Shown: piece after piece, positions 25,331-35,739 of the stretch | Layout: the number at the start of each line of letters is the position of its first letter | How positions within the stretch are numbered: position 1 is the first letter of the stretch | Assembly: GCA_027924645.1 (NCBI GenBank) | Contig: BSBN01000763.1 | Location: 3,100,001 to 3,164,000 of the forward strand | Length of the DNA: 64,000 nucleotides | Direction: 5' to 3' | Source of the DNA: Cunninghamia lanceolata | Lineage: Eukaryota; Streptophyta; Pinopsida; Cupressales; Cupressaceae | The notes under the pieces: generated by a model | Told to the model about the DNA's origin: nothing | What the model saw: only the letters and a program-made list of their open reading frames with translations | Databases searched by the model: none | Made by a program: the position numbers and the translations under genes

Positions 25331-27372
25331 AGGATGAATGGATAATTGACAGTGGATGATCTCATCTTATGACAGGTGATAAGAGTAAGTTTGTAAGTAT
25401 GGAAAGGTATGAAGGTGGAATTGTGAAGTTTGGAGACAATTCAGCTAGTAGAATCCATGGTAGAGGATCTATCTCTCTTGATGGTAAGAACAACACTAAT
25501 GATGTTTTGTATGTATAAGGGTTGAAGCATAATCTTCTCAGTGTTGGATAGTTGGTTGACAAGGGATATGATCTCTGTTTCAAGGATGGTAAATGCAGAA
25601 TTTTGGAAAGCTCTAGAACTGAGATTGCATCTGGTACATAGACTAGAGGTAACATCTTTCATTTAAGTGGTACTGGTAAAAGTTACTTGATTGCTTAGAT
25701 TGATCAGAGTTGGTTATGGCATAGGAGAATGTGTCATGTAAACTTTGACAACATTGTCTAGATAAGTGCTACTCAGGCTGTAAGAGATCTTCCAAAGCTT
25801 GTAAAACCTGCTAATAGCATGTGTAAGGATTTTTAGTTGGGCAAACAGAGAAGAACTACATTCAAGATTAAAGAACAATCTTCAAGTGGATTGTTGGAAC
25901 TTGTGCACACTTATTTGTGCGGTCCTGCTAGGGTTAGGAGTTTGCAAGGAGACGGATACTTTATGTTACTGATTGATGATCACTCTTGGATGATGTGGGT
26001 CACTTTCTTGAGAGAGAAATCAGAGGCTCTTGACAAATTTAAAGTGTTTAAGGCTAGGGTGGAGAATGAGATTGGTGTGAAGATAAAGTGTCTGAGATCT
26101 GACAGACGTGGAGAGTTTACTTATGGTGAGTTTAATGCATTTTGTTAAAAGCATGGAATAAGAAGATAGTTGTCTACTCCTAGGACTCCTCAGCAGAATG
26201 GAGTTGTGAAAAGGAAGAACCAAACTATTCAAGAGGCTGCTAGAACCATGATGATGGAAGCAAATGTTACACATGTCTATTGGAGAGAGGATATAAGTAC
26301 TATTGTCTACACTCTTAACCGAGTGTAGATCAAAGGTAATTCTAGTAAAACACCTTATGAACTGTGGTTTGGTAATGCTCCTTTTGTGAAATATTTCAGA
26401 GTTTTTAGTGGTAAATGTTATATCAAAAGAGATGAAGATCTAGGCAAGTTTGATGCAAGATGTGATGAAGGAATGTTTCTATGTTATTCTAATGAAAGCA
26501 AGGCATACTGGTGGTTTAGCAAGAGATTGAAACAAATTGTTGAAAGTGCTAATGTCAAGGTTGATGAAAGCAAGGACAGACTTTCAAGGTTTTGTGGATA
26601 TGAATCAGATAATCAAAATAAAAGTCCAAATGAAGGAAAGCAAGTTTAGTTTACTCTGAAGAATCCAGTGACTCAAGAAGTGAATGCAAATGTTGAGGAA
26701 CAAGTTCAAGAATTAGAAGTTGAAGAAAATCCCAAAACTCCTAGGTATGTAAGGTTGAATCATTCTAAAAATTAGATCATAGGAGATAAAAATAAAGATG
26801 TTCAAACTAGAAGAAAAATTACTGAAGGATAAGAGGAGTATTGTCTAATTTCAAAGATTGAACCAAAATTAGTGAATGAATCTTGTAATGATGAAAGTTG
26901 GGTAAAAGAAATGGAAGAAAAATTAATACAAATTGAAAAGAATCATACTTGGGATCTTGTTCCTAGACCTGAAAACAAAAATGTAATTCAAACTAAATGG
27001 GTCTTCCAGAATAAATTGAATGAAGATGGTGAAGTTGTGAGAAACAAAGAAAGATTGGTGTGCAAAGGTTACTCTCAAGTAGAGGAAATTGATTTTGAAG
27101 AAACTTTTGCTCGGGTGGCAAGAATTGAAGCAGTCAGATTATTTCTTGCCTTTGCTGCTAACAAAGATTTCAAAGTCTACCAGATGGATGTCAAGTCAAC
27201 ATTCCTAAATGGAGAGTTGGAAGAAGAAGTCTACATTGAGCAACCAGAAGGATTCCAGTTGTCTGATCAACAAGATAAGGTCTGCAGATTGAAGAAAGCA
27301 TTGTATGGACTTAAACAAGCCCCAAGAGCCTGGTATGCAAGATTAGATAAGTATCTGCTAAAGTATGGACTT
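25331..27372 (+). pseudogene. Copia C protease, integrase and first half of reverse transcriptase, broken
   Basis: Continues the gag frame. Protease reads WIIDSG (DSG intact), followed by a stop. GAG-pre-integrase reads WLWHRRMCHV. Integrase has its first Asp in LIDDHSWMMWV and its second in LRSDRRGEF, but the third residue is changed: the usual NGVVERKN reads NGVVKRKN at about 26194-26220, so catalytic Glu is Lys. The reverse transcriptase N-terminal half is well kept ([21 protein letters not shown], [34 protein letters not shown]). About a dozen stops stand mostly where Gln codons are expected. A one-base shift at about 27372 moves the rest into the next frame. Confidence 0.92.
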
Positions 27373-27659
27373 TAACAAAGGCACTGCTGACAGTAATCTT
27401 TATTTCAAAATTGATCATGAACACATCCTAATTGTTGAGGTATTTGTTGATGACATCATCTTTGGTGGAAATGAGAGTATGTGTAAAAATTTTGCTGATC
27501 AGATGCAAATTGAATTTGAGATGTCCATGCTTGGTGAAATGAATTTCTTCTTAGGTATGCAAATCATTTAGTCAAAAAAAGGCATCTTCATATCTCATTC
27601 TAAGTATGTGAAAGAGTTGTTGAAAAAGTTTGGAATGTAGGATTCAAAACCAATGAGTA
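27365..27659 (+). pseudogene. Copia C reverse transcriptase, active-site part, up to the insertion
   Basis: Reads KGTADSNLYFK, then VEVFVDDIIFGG with the catalytic DD at 27449-27454, then MLGEMNFFLGMQI and a stop, then SKYVKELLKKFGM and DSKPMS. Sequence breaks off at 27659 where a 3.5-kb insertion begins. The protein resumes at 31182 with PMITRCKLSKDD. Insertion plus duplication is 3522 bp, a multiple of three, and the frame is indeed the same on both sides. Confidence 0.92.
27655..27659. repeat. Target duplication of the 3.5-kb insertion (left, GAGTA)
   Basis: GAGTA before TGTTAGG pairs with AAGTA (31177-31181) after CCTAACA. One base differs, and the left copy keeps the base expected from the copia reading frame. 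Confidence 0.75.
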
Positions 27660-28904
27660 TGTTAGGTCTCAAAAATGCAAGTTTTTAGACCACAAGAGGG
27701 TGCCAGTCTCTTGATACATTTTTGGCCCACAAAATAGGGCTTATGCAATTGAAAACCCCTACTCTTTAGGCTCTACCAAGCGTAGGTGGGTGTACCTGAA
27801 TGATAAGGAAGATTTGAAAGTATAAATGGATTCTAATTTGGGCAATCTACTCACTATGGCACACAGGTGTGAAGTAGATATAGAGATTACTAACTAAAAT
27901 TCCTAATGAGAGTGCTTGAACTATCAAGACTATGGACTGGATTTGTACAAAATGTCCTAAAGTTGATCAGTGCCTAATCTATTGAGTGAATGGAGTCAAG
28001 AGGTGAATGATGATTTTGGAGATATGCTTATGTAAGATGGCCAGATTTACTTTTCATCTTAACTCAAATAGTTGGGCACTTTTAAATGTCTGCACCTTAT
28101 GCAAATGTGCAAGTATATCAGTTATCTGGACTCTTCTTAATGATCCTAGTGATATCCCCTTATGTTACCATGAAATTGCAAAAGGTTTTAATTCAGATGT
28201 GAAGGGGAACCAATCAAGACAACATATTCAATAGGATTTTAATCCAAATAGGAACCTATCAAACTTGTTTTGCTTAAAAGGAATTTTAATTCTTCTGCAC
28301 ACAAAAACCAATCCAAATCACACAACTACAACAAATGTGTATTGGCAAATTAAATGTATTCTCACATACTCAATTTAAATAACATAAACAACCACTTTGG
28401 AGATAGCCAAATAACATATGAGCATATGAATTCACACAACTATTGAACAATTGAAAGCAAATCAATAATCATGCATAACCTTCTCCATTATATTTATCTT
28501 CATATAATACGCATTATAACAATAGTTTCTGATATGAGATGGATGGGCCAAATGAGTGCAATCTATCTTCTTACTAATGCCTCACCTAAATGAAAATGAT
28601 CTTGATTCTTTAGGTCTTGGTCTCTCTTACATATATATGAGAGGCAACAAGCTACATACCTGTTATAAAAGTCATGTCATTCGATAACTAAACATAACTA
28701 GAAACAAAATGCTGCATTAAATGAATACACCAACCTGTTAATCTCAAGTAGGAGCTCGTAACTACCTAAGATCCGCTCAAAACTTCTTCTTTATGATAGG
28801 GCACCCATTATGCTGCCAGTTGATTCTCTTCATTCTGATGGTTGTCCTGCTGCCTAATTTTGGTTGATAAACAAATTGATTGCAGAAAGGTGATGAATGT
28901 ATTC

Positions 28905-30344
28905 CTATTCAGCATAAGTGTCCACGTTGGCAATTACCTCTGTCATATCATATTCTATATACATTATCTTTTCCAACTGCTTATGAGCATTTTGTAAAAC
29001 TATATCCTTCTTATTAATCTCTTGTAATACAATAGTTAGAAGCACAACAAGCTCTTCCTTCCAATCATCATACTCTCGGGGATTCCCAGTGTCATCATGA
29101 AGTGTCAGAGTCAAGTCAAAGCATTTGAGTTCTTCTTTAAGCCTGTCATGATATCTATTATGTGATTCTACTAACTTGTTATATGTCTACAATATTTGTC
29201 CTTTCAAGGCTTCCTTACCTAGGAGATCCTCTTTCTTTTCAACCATTCTCCCTAGTTATGATTCACTTTTCTTCTTGGGTCATTTTCGTTTGGTCTCAGA
29301 AATCTTTGTATTTCTAGGGATCAGTTATGATCATATGGATATCCCAGTAACTTCATCAATGGTTTTACAAAAAAATCTTCAAAATAAAGATAATGAGACC
29401 TGCCAAATAGGGTATCCCACAACAAGGTCCACATTTGTATAGGTTTGAAATCTCCATTTTCAAATGTATCTCTTATCCTTAATTCTTCACTCTAGATTCC
29501 TCTGCCATGTCCTTCGTACAAAAGCAAATGCATTAGCAGAGAATAGTGTTTGAATTTAATATATTCACTATTATTTTTAATCTTTTCAAGCCCTTGATTT
29601 AGGGCATTATCCAAATAACTAGCATAATCAAATGGTTTGCATCCTTGCTCTATATGTCTGCATCTAAGACCATTGGGGAAATAGACATGAGAGGCAGAAC
29701 CTCTACCCCTAAAACCTGACCAGCTGAATAATAAGTGTATCAAAAATATTCCCCAAACAAATCCTCATCAAAAGGAGGGTTTTCACTGTCAGAAAATCTC
29801 TTATGTTGGCCCTCTTCACCTCTAGGCCTATGCATGGCTAATTTCATCATTTGTAGTTGGTATCCATGTGACAGTACTATGTCAAGAGGTCTCTGACTAT
29901 TAATTGCAAGTCTAGGGAACACACTAACTGAAACACATTAGAAATGAAATCCTTAGAAATAATAAGTAGATCAGCCCCACTGTGTGTTTGAATAGTTCTC
30001 TTCTTGGGGTTGTATTTGCTGGCAAGGGCTCTAAGTAGTTCTACATTAATAAACACATTAGGCACCACGACTCTCCCCAAGTTCAATCTCCATAGGTTGC
30101 AGACTGGAGAAAACCTAAATTGTTTTCTGTAATGGTACATGAAGAGCTCATACCCACGTTGCGGTGTCCAAATATCTCCTAGACCTTTATATTTGTCTAA
30201 TAATTGATCCATTGAGGGATTCGTTGGAGCACTCCTTTTGGGTCTCAGCCCTGACCCGGGGTACTGATCTATCAGGTCTTGATTTAGGGGTCTCTTTTTA
30301 GTTTTTAGTTTTTTAGCTTTGGACCTTTCTGTACTTTCCTCCAT
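28905..30344 (-). pseudogene. Unassigned element-encoded ORF, broken, inside the 3.5-kb insertion
   Basis: Several minus-strand open pieces join into one protein of roughly 480 residues. The first (29877-30344) starts MEESTERSKAKK, with a basic N-terminus, and contains GLGDIWTPQRGYELFMYHY, LGRVVVPNVFINVELLRA and DLLIISKDFISNVF. Then come 29740-29922 (RPLDIVLSHGYQLQMMKL) and 29492-29743 (KFKHYSLLMHLLLYEG). Beyond a stop come PIQMWTLLWDTLFG and EDFFVKPLMKLLGY. Last is a coiled-coil-like C-terminal piece at 28905-29114 (EINKKDIVLQNAHKQLEK). Breaks are frameshifts and stops. It looks gag-like in layout (basic start, globular middle, coiled coil), but I do not recognise a named family and no zinc knuckle is visible. 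Confidence 0.6.
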
Positions 30345-30599
30345 TGTTAGAATTCTTAAGCCTTTGTAAAAAATATAGGTTCTCAGCTGGTATTGATGTA
30401 CTTACTTGAGTCTCATCTCTATCAGTTTTTCTACTACGTAAGAACTCTAATCCTTTTCTGCTTCTGCCCTTAGTGAATATCTTTCAGATTTTACAACTAG
30501 TTAATCAATTTGTGGTGTAACTTACTTCACTTTTGGTTCATAAATACACCACCCATTTCAATCTTGTCATTAGAGGTGAACATTTATTTTAAATATCCT

Positions 30600-31020
30600 A
30601 ATGATGCCTGGAGATATCACATTAATCAGTAATAATCATTATCTCCATATCGGTGAGACCGTGGTTCTTCTTCCACCGATGAATAACTTTCCTTAGGTCT
30701 ATCGGCGGGACACTAGATATCATCATCCCGATGCACCTTAATTCCATCAATATATGTTATGCATTTGATAATCCATGGTTTTATCGGGCCATCAGCCGAA
30801 TACAAACATTTATCCCACTGATGCCCATGTGTTTCAATGATGCGCTTGCTCTTGTCAACTCTATCGGTCCATCGGGGAGGATGATGTATGAGTTAGCATG
30901 ATAGGGTATTGTTAGACCGATATTATGTTGTGAGCTCTTTTCATTAGGCTATCAGCGGGGCTATGATGGGGGTTCCACTGATGAGGCATTGTTAGGTCGA
31001 TGATGCCAATTTAGGAATGG
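30600..31020. repeat. Alternating short inverted motifs TATCGGCGGG / CCGATG
   Basis: Near one end of the 3.5-kb insertion, motifs like ATCGGTG, ATCGGCGGG and ATCGGTCC alternate with CCCGATG, ACCGATG and CCACTGATG about every 30-80 bases. They could pair as a chain of small hairpins. Imperfect, but clearly denser than in surrounding AT-rich DNA. Confidence 0.55.
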
Positions 31021-31181
31021 AATCTTAGATTCATGTAGGTTACAATATGGATCTTGTCACACAAATTTTGACAATTTGTATTGATCATAAAATCAAAGTG
31101 TGGTAAATTTCTATGGTATGTGGAGGATAAGTGGGTGGTGGCTAGTGAAAAATGTGAGTTTTTTCCAGTCCTAACAAAGTA

Positions 31182-31917
31182 CTCCTATGATAACCAGATG
31201 CAAGTTGAGTAAAGATGATGATTCCCCTAAGGTAGATTAGAAAAGGTATAGATCAATTATTGGAGGACTGCTTTATCTGACTCATACTAAACGTGATATT
31301 ATGAATTTAGTTGGCCTTGTTGCTAGATTTCAAGCTGATCCTAGAGAATCTCATGTTGTAGTAGTCAGAAGAATCTTTAGATATATGAAGGGAACATCTG
31401 ATTATGGCTTATGGTATCCTAAAAATGATGATTTCACTCTTCATGCATATACAAATGTTGATTGGGCATGAGATGTGGATGATAGAAAGAGTACTAGTGG
31501 AGGTGTGTATTTCTTGGGAAAGAGATTGGTTTCTTCGTTGAGTAAAAAGTAGGATGCAATATCTCTATCTACTGCAGAGGCACAGTACATAGAAGTAACA
31601 AGTAATTGTACTCAAGTTTTGTGGATGAAGCAAATGTTGAAAGATATCAAAGTTGTGTTTGAAGAACCTGTTACAATCTTCTGCGATAATTCAATTGCAA
31701 TAAACATTTCAAAGAATCTAATGTTGCATTCAAAGACAAAGCACATATCCATCAAGTTTCACTTTTTGAGAGAGAAGGTAAATGAGAATGAAGTTAGATT
31801 AGAGTTTGTTTCATCAAAAGATCAGATTGTAGATATCTTCACTAAGCCTCTATCGAAGGATACTTTTGAGTATCTCAGAGTGATACTAGGGGTTATTAAC
31901 CCTCCTGTTCAGAACTA
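31182..31917 (+). pseudogene. Copia C end of reverse transcriptase and RNase H
   Basis: Resumes after the insertion with PMITRCKLSKDDDSPKVD, then RYRSIIGGLLYLTHTKRDI and GTSDYGLWY. RNase H follows: AYTNVDWA with a stop, DDRKSTSGGVYFLGKRLVS, ISLSTAEAQYIEV, VTIFCDNSIAINISKN, HSKTKHISIKFHFLREKV and DIFTKPLS. Stops occur after PKVD, after VDWA and before DAISLS. The final open piece (31619-31917) ends at a normal copia C-terminus. Confidence 0.92.
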
Positions 31918-31994
31918 AGGTGCACTAATGTGTATCAATTTAGTGGAATTCACTGTCATATCTTGTGATCCAGATTGGTGTTTAGGGGATGCTA

Positions 31995-32253
31995 CTTAGG
32001 GGGAGTAGTCAGTATGATTCTAGATTAAGAAACAAAAAGAGGAAGAGATGATTGCAAATATGTGCCCTTTGCCATTGATGTCAAAGGGGGAGAGAAGTTA
32101 TGTGAAAAACTTGGAAGTAAGCAGTGATGGTGAAAGGGGGAGTAGTAAAGATAATGGTTGCAGGTGTGATAAGAGAAAAGGGGAGAAGTTCTTGTCTTGA
32201 TGGTTGAAACAATTTTTCACATCATATGTTGCCATCAATGACAAAAGGGGAGA
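31995..32253 (+). promoter_or_regulatory. Copia C polypurine tract region with repeated AAAGGGGGAG motifs
   Basis: The tract used for priming is most likely AAAAGGGGAGA at 32243-32253, next to the LTR start at 32255. Four earlier look-alikes stand at 31995-32008, 32083-32096, 32132-32143 and 32171-32188. At 32051 a GATTGCAAATATGTGCC resembles the LTR start itself, so the region may include a duplicated junction. Confidence 0.7.
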
Positions 32254-32254
32254 T

Positions 32255-32651
32255 TGTTGCAAATATGTGCCTAATCGATGTTGTCATTGATGTCAACATA
32301 TCCTTGTTGTCATTAGTGTCAACTGTATCTCATTCTAGAAGACTTGTATGTTGAGGATATTGACAAAATTAGCCTTTCTAGAAGAAACAAGTGAGTTACA
32401 TATCTCTCTATAAGAGAGAGTGAAGGCAATACAGTTTAGTGAAGTAGATTGCTCTACATTTCCAGTGAGATGAAGATCAGAGTTTGCGGACCAAAGGGTG
32501 TTGTAAAGGATTGTCTGAAGTTGTTCTAGTTAAGATTTGAGGGATCCGCATGAAGAATTTGTGAAGTTATGGCCATCTAAGTAGAACCAAGTTTTGCAGT
32601 TGTTCAAGGTGACAGAGTGACAGAAAATTGGTCCGAAGTGATCCGCAATGG
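32255..32651 (+). repeat. Copia C 3' LTR, truncated
   Basis: Matches the first 380 or so bases of the 5' LTR (TGTTGCAAATATGTGCC to GATCYGCAATGG). It keeps a segment near 32290-32330 (CTTGTTGTCATTAGTGTCAAC) that is deleted from the 5' copy near 22830. The match stops at 32651 and about 1 kb of LTR is missing. Confidence 0.85.
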
Positions 32652-33479
32652 GGTAAGTGCACAAAGATAAGGGACCAAAATGGGGTCTTAAGTTGCCACT
32701 TTTTTTTTAAATTAGGAAACATTGATGTTGGATGAGAAATTAAAGATAGCTACACTCAAAATTTGAAGATGGAACAAAAACAAGAGTTGTAGTGCTCTGA
32801 ATCTAGTTTCTAAACTACTATTTTTTTCTAAAAATGGTTGAGATTAAGGGGTTCAAAAAGGAGGAGCACACAAATTGGTCATGTTTTTCTCAAAAAAACA
32901 TAACATAGCGTCTAGTGTGCTTCCCCCAAAATGTTAAAAATTTTTTAGTATTTCAATAATCGCTCTAGGGAGAAATTAGGTAACACCATGTAGTTTATCC
33001 CTAATTTTTCTAATAATTTTTTAATGAATAATTTATTTTTTAGAAAGTTTTAAAGTGGACACATCCTGAAAAATAGAAATTTGAGCGTGCTCCCCCCTAA
33101 AATGTTTGAAAACTAATAAAAAATTATTATTTTTTGAATTCGTGTAGAATGGAGTCTAGTTTCTAAAAATATAACTTATTTCAATTTTTAATGAACTGTT
33201 AAAAAAAGTCAAAAATACTAGACACTGGTTTTTGACAAAAAATTGGACACACTTACAAAAGAAAATCAAGATGAAACACTAAACGTACTCAAAATGTGAA
33301 AAAAATTATATGGTTAGATAGCTAATAGAGAGCTTAATATTATGGTGGTATTTTTTTTGAGTTTTCATTGAAAAAAGTGCCATCCTGATGGGGAGCACAC
33401 TCCAGATTATCTCCAAATTTTGCTAAAAACTAATAAAATCACATCAAACAAAGCTGAGCATAACTGGCAATACACATGC
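32652..33479. other. Unassigned AT-rich sequence replacing the rest of copia C 3' LTR
   Basis: No gene is visible. Three stretches share the pattern GTGCTCCCCCCTAAAATGTT...AACTAATAAAAA (near 32918, 33083 and 33391), so the segment has internal repetition. It may be a separate inserted element or the flank at a deletion breakpoint. Confidence 0.45.
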
Positions 33480-33665
33480 CAATTGCATTTGCTTGAAAGT
33501 TTCTAAAGCCTTTTCAACAAATCCATTTGTCACATATCTTGCAATCATTGCATTCCATTATAGAACATCTCTTTGAGGTGTTACGTCATACAATTGACAT
33601 GCCTTATCTATACTTCCACACTTTGCATACATGTCTACAAGGGCAGCTGCAATTCCTATCATCTC
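33480..33665 (-). pseudogene. Pentatricopeptide repeat (PPR) fragment, PLS type
   Basis: The minus strand reads [20 protein letters not shown], then LYDVTPQRDVL, a stop where Trp or Ser-Trp is usual, then WNAMIARYVTNGFVEKAL and ETFKQMQLA. This is about one and a half PPR motifs with the wording typical of land-plant PLS-class RNA-editing factors. It is closely related to the tandem array at 62120-64000 but in opposite orientation. It breaks off into CT-rich repeat DNA on one side. Confidence 0.82.
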
Positions 33666-34135
33666 TCTCACTCTATTTCTCTCCCCTCTGTATGTCCTAC
33701 CCTTTCTCTGAGTCTGTGCTTCCTTCCCCTCTCTACCTCCCACCTTCTATCTCACTCTCTTCTTCCCTCCCCTATCTACCTTCTACCCTCTCTCTGACTC
33801 TCTACTTCCCTCCCCTATCTACCTCCTACCATCTTTCCAAGTCTTTGCTTCGCTTGCCTCTCTACCTCCTACCTTCTCTCTCACTCTCTTCTTCCCCCTC
33901 CCTCTCTACCTCTTACCCTCTCACTTTCTACTTCCCTCCCCTCTCTGCCTCCTACCCTCTCTCTTAGTCTCTGCTTCCCTCCCCTGTCTACCTCCTACCC
34001 TCTCTCTCTTCTTCCTTCCCCTAGCTACCTCCTATGGTCCTCTCCCACTCTCTACTTCCCTCATGTCTCTACCTCTTATCCTCTCTCTCACTCTCTACTT
34101 CCCTCCCCTCTCTACCTCTCCTCCTCATTCTTCCC
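33660..34135. repeat. CT-rich degenerate tandem repeat
   Basis: A pyrimidine-rich minisatellite with variants of CTCTACTTCCCTCCCCTCTC and TACCTCCTACCCTCTCTCTC at about 40-60 bp spacing. The open frames across it are composition artefacts. Confidence 0.85.
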
Positions 34136-34239
34136 ATCCAATGAAATTTCATAAATTATCTTGTTTCCATTTCATCATCCCAATTTATATCCTCATCCAT
34201 AGTTACATGTCCTATTTTTCTTGTTTCCATGTTCTTTGT

Positions 34240-35540
34240 CGACAAGGGAGAGCGAGAGGGAGGAAAAGGGAGAGAGGATGGAGATGGAGGGGAGAGAAAG
34301 GGGAGACATACTTGGTGATAGGGAGAGAGGGAGAGAGATAGAGTGTCCTAGTTTTCTTGTTTTGGAGAGAGAGAGAGAGGGTGGGTCAGGTTAATGAGTT
34401 TAGGGTTGCTTAAGTTTAGGGTTTAGGGGAATTATTTAGGGTTTAGGGGTTTAGGGCTGCTCAAGTTTATGGTTTAAGGTTTAAGGGTTAGGATTTAGGG
34501 GCATTATTTAGGGTTTAGGGGTTTTGGGAGAGAGAGAGAGAGGTTTAGAGTTGCTCAGGTTTAGGGTCATTATTTAGGGTTTATGAGCTTAGGGTTGCTT
34601 AGACCTTTAGGGGCATTATTTATGGTTTATGAGTTTAGGGTTTAGGGTTTAGGGGGATTATTTAGGGTTTAGGGGTTAGGGTTTAGAGAGAGAGAGAGAG
34701 TGAGGGGATTGATAGATATTGGGAGAGATAGGGAGATAGAGGTTTAGAGTTGCTTCAAGGGTTTATGGTTTATAGGTTTGGGGTTTAGGGTTGCTCAGTT
34801 TTAGGGTTTAGGGGTTAGGGGTTAGGGTTTAGGGCATTATTTAGGGTAACATAAGGTTTATGTTTTAGGGGTTAGGGGTTAAGGTTTAGAGGTTTAGGTT
34901 AGGGTTTAGAGAGACAGGACCGATAGGGAGATATAGAGGAGATCGAGGGGAGACGTAGGGAGATAGAGGGTGAGGGACATGGCTAGAGACAGGAAGATAG
35001 ATTGAGAGTTAGAGGGATGATAGAGACAAGGACATAGGGTTTATGGTTGATCAGATTTAGGGTTTAGCTTGGTTACGAGTTTAGAGAGGCCGAGATATGG
35101 AGATAGAGGGTGAGGGACATGGCCAAAGACATAGCTAGAGAGATTGAGAGGTAGAGAGATGATAGAGACAAGGAGATATGGTTTAGGGTTGATCAGATTT
35201 AGGGTTGATTGGGTTTAGGGTTTAGCCTGGTCAGGAGTTTAGAGAGGGAGAGATATGGAGATTGAGGGTGAGGGACATGGCTAGAGACATAGCCAGGGAG
35301 ATTGAGAGGTAGAGAGATTATAGAGACAAGGAGATAGGGGTTTATGGTTGATTGGGTTTAGAGTTTAGGGGTTAGGAGTTTAGAGAGGGAGAGTTAGGGA
35401 GATAGAGGGTGATGGACATGGCTAGAGACATAGGCAGAGAGATTGAGAGGTAGAGAGATGATAGAGATAAGGAGATAAAGGTTTAGGGTTGATTAGGTTT
35501 AGGGTTGATCAGGTTTAAGGTTTATGGTTGGTATATATGA
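34240..35540. repeat. Degenerate TTTAGGG telomere-type repeats mixed with GA-rich repeat units
   Basis: Dozens of TTTAGGG, TTTAGGGG and GTTTAGGGTT words, the plant telomere unit, in degenerate blocks (densest at 34380-34900), alternating with purine-rich GAGAGAGA and GGGAGATAGAGG stretches. From about 34960 to 35470 a unit of roughly 140-155 bp (GAGGGTGAGGGACATGGC ... GAGAGGTAGAGAGATGATAG) is repeated about four times, each copy ending in TTTAGGGTTGATC words. Interstitial telomere-like DNA is known from conifers. Confidence 0.85.
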
Positions 35541-35739
35541 TGTATAGAATGGTGTAAACGACTAACAAATTGGCGCTTAAGACGTTTTGATGGCTCCTGT
35601 GGCTTGCAGAGGGTAGAATGACCCCTGTGACTGGGTAGTGTAGAATGATGTTTGTGATTGATAGGTATGTGCTACTAAGGAGCATATTGGCACATACGAT
35701 ATACAAAATGGTGTAAATGACTAACAGATTGGCACTATG

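Larger units (their letters stand above)
27660..31176. mobile_element. 3517-bp insertion of unassigned class inside copia C reverse transcriptase
   Basis: Ends TGTTAGGTCT...AGTCCTAACA, a 10-base inverted terminus with one mismatch, flanked by a 5-bp near-perfect duplication (GAGTA/AAGTA). TG...CA ends with a 5-bp duplication fit an LTR-type integration product, but I could not find a second LTR copy inside, so a non-autonomous LTR element (LARD/TRIM-like) or another class remains possible. It holds one eroded ORF on the minus strand (28905-30344), and no reverse transcriptase, integrase or transposase that I can recognise. Confidence 0.8.
22793..32651 (+). mobile_element. Copia C: decayed Ty1/copia LTR retrotransposon carrying a nested insertion
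   Basis: A plus-strand element with a 1.4-kb 5' LTR, primer site, gag, protease, integrase, reverse transcriptase, RNase H, polypurine tract and about the first 400 bp of the 3' LTR. Integrase precedes reverse transcriptase, which defines copia. Many in-frame stops are present, and one frameshift lies near 27372. Its reverse transcriptase is split by a separate 3.5-kb insertion. The 3' LTR stops matching the 5' LTR at about 32651, so the right end is truncated or replaced. Confidence 0.93.

Noticed and set aside
33527..33967. 146-codon plus-strand Leu/Ser/Pro-rich frame
   Set aside because: Reads through the antisense PPR scrap and the CT-rich repeat; low-complexity artefact.
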